Below are positions 5,668 through 9,146 of a stretch of 9,146 bases of DNA, piece after piece. This DNA comes from Ruminococcaceae bacterium UBA1865 (GTDB lineage: Bacteria; Bacillota; Clostridia; Oscillospirales; Acutalibacteraceae). The translations under genes and the position numbers were made by a program. The stretch covers positions 18,432 through 27,577 of the forward strand of contig DDHX01000062.1 in NCBI GenBank assembly GCA_002338255.1. The letters are read 5' to 3'. The notes below the pieces were generated by a model. That model saw only the letters and a program-made list of their open reading frames with translations, did not search any database and was not told the DNA's origin. Within the stretch, counting starts at the first letter, position 1; each line of letters starts with the position of its first letter.

Positions 5668-6513
5668 ATGAATTCGCAAAAAATGGGTGAGCTTATTTCC
5701 AGTGTAAGAAAGTCTAAGAATATGACGCAAAAAGAATTGGCAGATCAACTCAGCGTAACAGATAAGGCTGTTTCAAAATGGGAAAGAGGAATAGGTTATC
5801 CCGATATCACAATTTTACCGTCTCTTTCGGATGCGTTGGGTATTACGATGAGCGACTTGCTGAATGGTGAAATTACCGCCGAAAAAGCGGAGCGGGAAAC
5901 CGGTACCGAAGAAATTATTTCAAATACCCTCAAATATGCGGGAGAGGTACAACGCCACAGAAAATTCAAGTCATCTAATTTAGCAATTTCCATTCTTACC
6001 ATTGTGTTTCTGATTGCTATTTTTATTTGCATACTATGTAATTTTGTGAGCAGTGGAAAAATTGACTGGGCTCTGTATCCAACAGGGGCATTGGCTTTTG
6101 CGTGGTTTATCATAGTGCCTCTTATTTACTTTAAAAAGCACAAATACATTATTTCCCTTTCGATGGTCAGCGTGCTGCTAATTCCGTTTTTATACTTAAT
6201 AGAACTTTTGGGGTCGAGTAAAAATTGGATGATTCCTTTGGGAATTCCGGTTTCATTCATATCGCTTGTATACTTATGGATTGCGGTTCCTTTGTTTGCG
6301 TATACAAAAATAAACAGATGGTATCTTTCAGCGGCAGTCATTTTGCTGGGCGTTGGTTTGGATTGCGGAATAGAGTATTATGTGCAGCGATTTGTACAGC
6401 AGCCCGGCACAGACATATATAATGTTTTTTCCAATATCTGTGTGGTGATTATTGCAATAATACTGTTCTTTATTGGGTTTGCACGCAAAAGAAAACAACT
6501 TGAAGCTGCTTAA
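5668..6513 (+). CDS. Membrane-bound Xre-family regulator: N-terminal HTH fused to six transmembrane helices
   Basis: A 281-residue protein. The N-terminal Cro/CI-type HTH covers about residues 8-66, with MTQKELADQLSVTDKAVSKW (19-38) as the core and RGIGYPDITILPSLSDALGIT after it, a pattern frequent in clostridial Xre regulators. A polar linker (about 67-102) follows. Six hydrophobic segments lie near 104-126, 133-154, 160-181, 187-211, 218-235 and 250-271, with a basic end (FARKRKQ). It is likely a one-component sensor in which the membrane part controls a cytoplasmic DNA-binding domain. No signal or target can be read from the sequence. The start is supported by GAGG 7 nt upstream of ATG 5668 and by the intact HTH N-terminus. 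It is preceded by its own promoter and followed by a strong terminator, so it appears to be a single-gene unit. Confidence 0.88.
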   Translation: MNSQKMGELISSVRKSKNMTQKELADQLSVTDKAVSKWERGIGYPDITILPSLSDALGITMSDLLNGEITAEKAERETGTEEIISNTLKYAGEVQRHRKFKSSNLAISILTIVFLIAIFICILCNFVSSGKIDWALYPTGALAFAWFIIVPLIYFKKHKYIISLSMVSVLLIPFLYLIELLGSSKNWMIPLGIPVSFISLVYLWIAVPLFAYTKINRWYLSAAVILLGVGLDCGIEYYVQRFVQQPGTDIYNVFSNICVVIIAIILFFIGFARKRKQLEAA

Positions 6514-6536
6514 GTAGCGTATCTTTAATACAAAAC

Positions 6537-6581
6537 AAAGGGGTTCTTCTACATTGTCTCGTGCTGTAGAAGAACCCCTTT
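6537..6581. terminator. Strong bidirectional terminator with a perfect 17-bp stem
   Basis: AAAGGGGTTCTTCTACA (6537-6553) and its exact reverse complement (6565-6581) enclose an 11-nt loop. TTTATTAATT follows on the plus strand and CTTTGTTTTGTATT on the minus strand. It separates the convergent genes ending at 6513 and 6603. Confidence 0.92.
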
Positions 6582-6602
6582 ATTAATTAATATTATTCAT
6601 CC

Positions 6603-7013
6603 CTATTTCTCATATGTGGGAGTACCGTCTCTCCCATATGACACAGAAGCGTCGCCTATTTTCGTAAATGTCTTGCTGATGATTCTTCCGTTTTGAATGA
6701 TTGGTAAGAACACGACGTCATTCCGCGCTACAACCTCAAATGTGTTGGACGCAGTGGTTATTAGATAATCGTTATTTTTTTGATTAAATTCCAATTGACC
6801 TTCCAATACGATATGGGTTATAGGGTCATAAACAATCACTTTATTATCATCCGCAATTGAAAGTCCATAGGAACTTCCATCCGCATCGTGTGATAGATAG
6901 TATCCTCTTGAAATGGACTCCGATGCTTTAGGCGGCATTAAATAATATATATTTAATGCAATTGAAAGATAAAATATCAAACATAGAGCGGCGATTAAAA
7001 TTTTTTTCTTCAT
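6603..7013 (-). CDS. Small membrane-anchored exported protein of unknown function
   Basis: A 136-residue protein I do not recognise. It begins MKKKILIAALCLIFYLSIALN, a short basic start and one long hydrophobic segment (about residues 4-24), then a polar region. There is no lipobox cysteine and no clear signal-peptidase site, so it may remain anchored by this segment with the rest outside the membrane. Residues 35-136 alternate short hydrophobic stretches with turns rich in G, N and D (for example HDADGSSYGL, DDNKVIVYD, NNDYLI), suggesting a compact beta-rich domain. ATG 7013 is chosen over 7031 because AAAGGG lies 8 nt before it. It is a single-gene unit with its own upstream region. Its coding sequence is visibly more AT-rich than the neighbouring pheA, hinting at a different origin. 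Confidence 0.75.
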   Translation of the reverse strand: MKKKILIAALCLIFYLSIALNIYYLMPPKASESISRGYYLSHDADGSSYGLSIADDNKVIVYDPITHIVLEGQLEFNQKNNDYLITTASNTFEVVARNDVVFLPIIQNGRIISKTFTKIGDASVSYGRDGTPTYEK

Positions 7014-7112
7014 TTCATAAACCCTTTCCATTTTTCAAGTTGGATCGTGTTATCATTGAATTTCAGAAATCATACCTGCACAAAAGTATTGCAATATTAA
7101 TATCTAATTAGA

Positions 7113-7141
7113 ACTATATCACAGATTAAAAAAATATGAAA
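7113..7141 (-). promoter_or_regulatory. Candidate promoter of the small exported protein gene
   Basis: On the minus strand, TGATATAGT gives an extended -10 box (TATAGT, 7118-7113), with a weak -35 TTTCAT (7141-7136) at 17-nt spacing. An alternative pair, TTGAAC (7161-7156) and CATATT (7138-7133), also has 17-nt spacing and would overlap the palindrome at 7158-7174. Confidence 0.4.
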
Positions 7142-7157
7142 GAGAATTATGATGTGT

Positions 7158-7174
7158 TCAAGATATTATCTTGA
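7158..7174. promoter_or_regulatory. Perfect 17-bp palindrome, possible operator
   Basis: TCAAGATA-T-TATCTTGA is an exact 8-bp dyad around one central base. It lies upstream of, or overlaps, the candidate promoter elements of the minus-strand gene ending at 6603, and lies between that gene and the pheA terminator. It has no T-run and no internal loop, so a protein-binding site is more likely than a terminator. Confidence 0.45.
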
Positions 7175-7185
7175 CAAAGACTATG

Positions 7186-7223
7186 AAAAGGGAGTAGTCA
7201 TTTTATAACGACTACTCCCTTTT
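7186..7223 (-). terminator. Terminator of the aroC-pheA operon
   Basis: A perfect 14-bp stem (AAAAGGGAGTAGTC / GACTACTCCCTTTT) with a 10-nt loop lies 45 nt beyond the pheA stop in the direction of transcription. The minus-strand side ends in TTTTCATAG. Stem strength and position make it the likely operon terminator. Confidence 0.85.
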
Positions 7224-7267
7224 ATGCTATCTAATTGCGTTCTATAACGGAACAATGATATAAATCT

Positions 7268-8392
7268 TCATTCTTCTTCAGCATAGTTGCCCAAAAACGA
7301 GAAACGGGGCAGCTCGTCGTGGAGAGCGCAAAGCAGGTTGAGCGTGCGCTCCTCGTGCACATTGCCGGTGAAATCAAGGTAAAAATCGTACTCGAAGTTT
7401 TTGTCCGCAATCGGGCGGCTTTCAATTTTAGTAAGATTCAGTCCGGCTGCCGCGAAGCGTGCAAGCACACTGTAAAGCGAGCCGGTTTTGTGCGGAAGTG
7501 AAAAGCAAACGCTGATTTTTTGTGCGTCGTCGGGGATGAACAGGCGGCGGCTGATGACGATAAAGCGTGTGCAGTTGTTCGTGGTATTCTGTATATCGTG
7601 TTCGATGATATGCAGCCCGTATTCTTTGGCCGCGTATTCGGAACAGATGGCGGCGATGCCCGCCTCCTGCCGCTGTGCGACCATTTGAGCGGCAGCTGCC
7701 GTGCTGGAACAGGGCTGTGTGTGTAAAGCATTCCTTGCAATATAATCCGAGCACTGCATGAGCGGCTGGGGGTGCGAGTAAACCATACCGATGCTGCGGG
7801 CATCCACCAGCTTTGCCGCTGCAAGGCAGTGGTGTACGTGAAGCGTTGATGCGGCGATAATATAAAACCGATATTTCAATATGAAATCGTAAACCTCGCT
7901 GACCGAACCCGCAGAGGAGTTTTCGACAGGCAGCAAGCCCAAATCCGCATCGCCGTTTTCCACCGCTGTAAAAATTTCGCCGAACGTCCGGTGAAATTGA
8001 GGCACAGATTTCGGATAAAGATTTAACAGCGCTTCGTGAGAAAAGGAGCCGCTTTCACCCAAACACGCAATTTTTCCGGATTTTTGCGGTTCGGTATCCG
8101 CACTATGAATCAGTCCGCGCAGTTCACCGCCGCTGCCGAGCAGGTCGTGCTGCAACGCACGGCTGATGTCCATCATTGTGGCGTAAAGAATCCGTGCTTC
8201 ACCGCCGTACTCACCGGCTTTGTCCGCCGCACGGTCCAAAATTGCCTGTTCGCGTTCGGCGTTGAACACAGGCAAATTCTGCTCTTTTTTAACCGCCGCT
8301 ACCTGTTTGGCACAATCCATCCGCGCCATCAGGAGCGGCAGCAGTTTTGCGTCTATTGAGTCTATTTCTTTTCTGATTTCATCAAGCGTCAT
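7268..8392 (-). CDS. pheA: Bifunctional chorismate mutase / prephenate dehydratase (P-protein)
   Basis: This 374-residue cytoplasmic enzyme rearranges chorismate to prephenate and then dehydrates and decarboxylates it to phenylpyruvate, the phenylalanine precursor. Residues 1-85 form an AroQ-type chorismate mutase (MTLDEIRKEIDSID), with R7, R24, K35, R47, E48 and Q81 at the expected active-site positions. The prephenate dehydratase domain runs from about 106 to 283. It contains GESGSFSHEA, LLPVENSSAGSV and the catalytic TRF motif in NNCTRFIVI (T275-F277). A C-terminal ACT domain (about 291-370) has TGSLYSVL and ESRP (324-327), the phenylalanine-binding motif, implying feedback inhibition. Length and order match the complete P-protein. 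The start is fixed by GAGG (8401-8404) 8 nt upstream. It lies 17 nt after aroC on the same strand, and its ribosome binding site falls within that gap. Identification is very secure. Confidence 0.96.
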   Translation of the reverse strand: MTLDEIRKEIDSIDAKLLPLLMARMDCAKQVAAVKKEQNLPVFNAEREQAILDRAADKAGEYGGEARILYATMMDISRALQHDLLGSGGELRGLIHSADTEPQKSGKIACLGESGSFSHEALLNLYPKSVPQFHRTFGEIFTAVENGDADLGLLPVENSSAGSVSEVYDFILKYRFYIIAASTLHVHHCLAAAKLVDARSIGMVYSHPQPLMQCSDYIARNALHTQPCSSTAAAAQMVAQRQEAGIAAICSEYAAKEYGLHIIEHDIQNTTNNCTRFIVISRRLFIPDDAQKISVCFSLPHKTGSLYSVLARFAAAGLNLTKIESRPIADKNFEYDFYLDFTGNVHEERTLNLLCALHDELPRFSFLGNYAEEE

Positions 8393-8409
8393 GTTCTATA
8401 CCTCAATTA

Positions 8410-9146
8410 TCAATTCATCATATTGATCAGTGCGATTGCCGCCGCGGCTTCCACCACGGGCACGGCGCGGGGGACGATGCACGGATCGTGGCGACCGTGA
8501 ACGCTGAGCTTTGCGTCGGTCTTTGCGATCAGGTCAACGCTGTCCTGCTCCAGCGAAATGGACGGAGTTGGTTTGAACGCCGCGCGGAACAGAATCGGCA
8601 TACCGGTCGAAATGCCGCCGAGAATACCGCCCGCGTGATTGGTTTTGGTTTTGACCACATCATCGTCATAAAAATATGCGTCGTTGTTCTCGCTGCCCGT
8701 CATATCGGCAGCGCCGAAGCCCGCGCCGAATTCCACGCCTTTCACAGCAGGAATTGCAAATAAGATGGAGGATAGAATTTGTTCAATGCCGCCGAACAGC
8801 GGGTTTCCGATTCCCGCAGGAACGCCGATAGCCGCGCATTCGATAACGCCGCCCACGCTGTTTTGCGCAACACGCGCCGCTTCTATTTTATCACGCATGG
8901 TTTGCTGTACTTCTTGATTGATAACGGAAAAATAAGTGGAGGATAAATCCAAAAGCAGGCTTTCGGAAATATCCACGGGATGAAACGGAGTATCGCTTAT
9001 GCCTGCGATAGACGAAACGTGTGCGCCGATGAAAATGCCGCGGCGCTGTAAAATCTGGCGGCACACCGCGCCCGCGAAGACAAGCGGAGCCGTCAGCCGA
9101 CCGGAAAAATGCCCGCCGCCGCGCACATCGTTAAACCCGTTGTAAC
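8410..9146 (-). CDS. aroC: Chorismate synthase, C-terminal part (gene runs off the right edge)
   Basis: Chorismate synthase uses reduced FMN to convert EPSP (5-enolpyruvylshikimate 3-phosphate) to chorismate, the last shikimate-pathway step. The visible 244 residues begin at YNGFNDVRGGGHFSGR and are open at the window edge. With a usual length near 360, about the first 115 residues are missing. Two family signatures are present: GHFSGRLTAPLVFAGAV near the edge and RHDPCIVPRAVPVVEAAA near the C-terminus. The conserved GVPAGIGNPLFGG and FGAGFGAADMTGSENND segments lie between them. A GTG at 9126 is an internal valine codon, not the start. The gene is directly upstream of pheA, which uses its product, so the two form an operon. 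Any promoter lies outside the window. Confidence 0.96.
   Translation of the reverse strand, partial: YNGFNDVRGGGHFSGRLTAPLVFAGAVCRQILQRRGIFIGAHVSSIAGISDTPFHPVDISESLLLDLSSTYFSVINQEVQQTMRDKIEAARVAQNSVGGVIECAAIGVPAGIGNPLFGGIEQILSSILFAIPAVKGVEFGAGFGAADMTGSENNDAYFYDDDVVKTKTNHAGGILGGISTGMPILFRAAFKPTPSISLEQDSVDLIAKTDAKLSVHGRHDPCIVPRAVPVVEAAAAIALINMMN

Noticed and set aside
7137..7175. 12-codon plus-strand frame across the 17-bp palindrome
   Set aside because: Very short, with no Shine-Dalgarno sequence; the palindrome is better explained as a DNA-binding site.
7171..7199. Consensus TTGACA on the plus strand at 7171-7176 as a promoter
   Set aside because: There is no -10 box at 16-18 nt; that position holds the aroC-pheA terminator stem, and no plus-strand gene follows.

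Overview
The window looks like a chromosomal segment from a spore-forming member of the Firmicutes, class Clostridia, most likely near the Oscillospirales. This is inferred from strong GGAGG-type ribosome binding sites, two TTG starts, a SpoVB-type flippase, small Xre regulators paired with membrane proteins, and moderate GC in the core genes against AT-rich spacers. No species can be named from the sequence alone. There is no phage, insertion sequence, CRISPR array, rRNA or tRNA.

Layout. 48-1253 (+) is a threonine ammonia-lyase with a C-terminal ACT domain, closed by a hairpin terminator. 1383-2108 (+) is a small regulatory module: a perfect 15-bp inverted repeat over a promoter, a 71-aa Xre/YgzD-like regulator, and an overlapping gene for a four-helix membrane protein. 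A strong bidirectional terminator separates it from two minus-strand membrane-protein genes, a CmpB-family protein (2178-2984) and a SpoVB/MOP-type flippase (3039-4412). Divergent from these is prmA (4610-5527, +), the ribosomal protein L11 methyltransferase. Next come a fused HTH plus six-helix membrane protein (5668-6513, +), a perfect 17-bp-stem bidirectional terminator, and a minus-strand gene for a small membrane-anchored exported protein of unknown function (6603-7013). The window ends with a minus-strand shikimate-pathway operon: chorismate synthase (aroC, running off the right edge) followed 17 nt later by the bifunctional chorismate mutase/prephenate dehydratase pheA, with its own terminator.

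How the genes relate. AroC makes chorismate and PheA takes it to phenylpyruvate, so these two form one pathway unit with likely phenylalanine feedback through the ACT domain. The threonine ammonia-lyase supplies 2-oxobutyrate for isoleucine synthesis or threonine catabolism and is probably controlled through its own ACT domain. The remaining genes are mostly single transcription units or short pairs placed between these metabolic genes. The two HTH/membrane modules and the small exported protein sit in AT-richer stretches and look like accessory insertions.

I found no convincing new biological system. The items most worth a second look are the symmetric operator in front of the Xre/membrane-protein pair, the 17-bp palindrome upstream of the orphan exported protein, and a consensus-type promoter whose -35 box overlaps the flippase stop codon.
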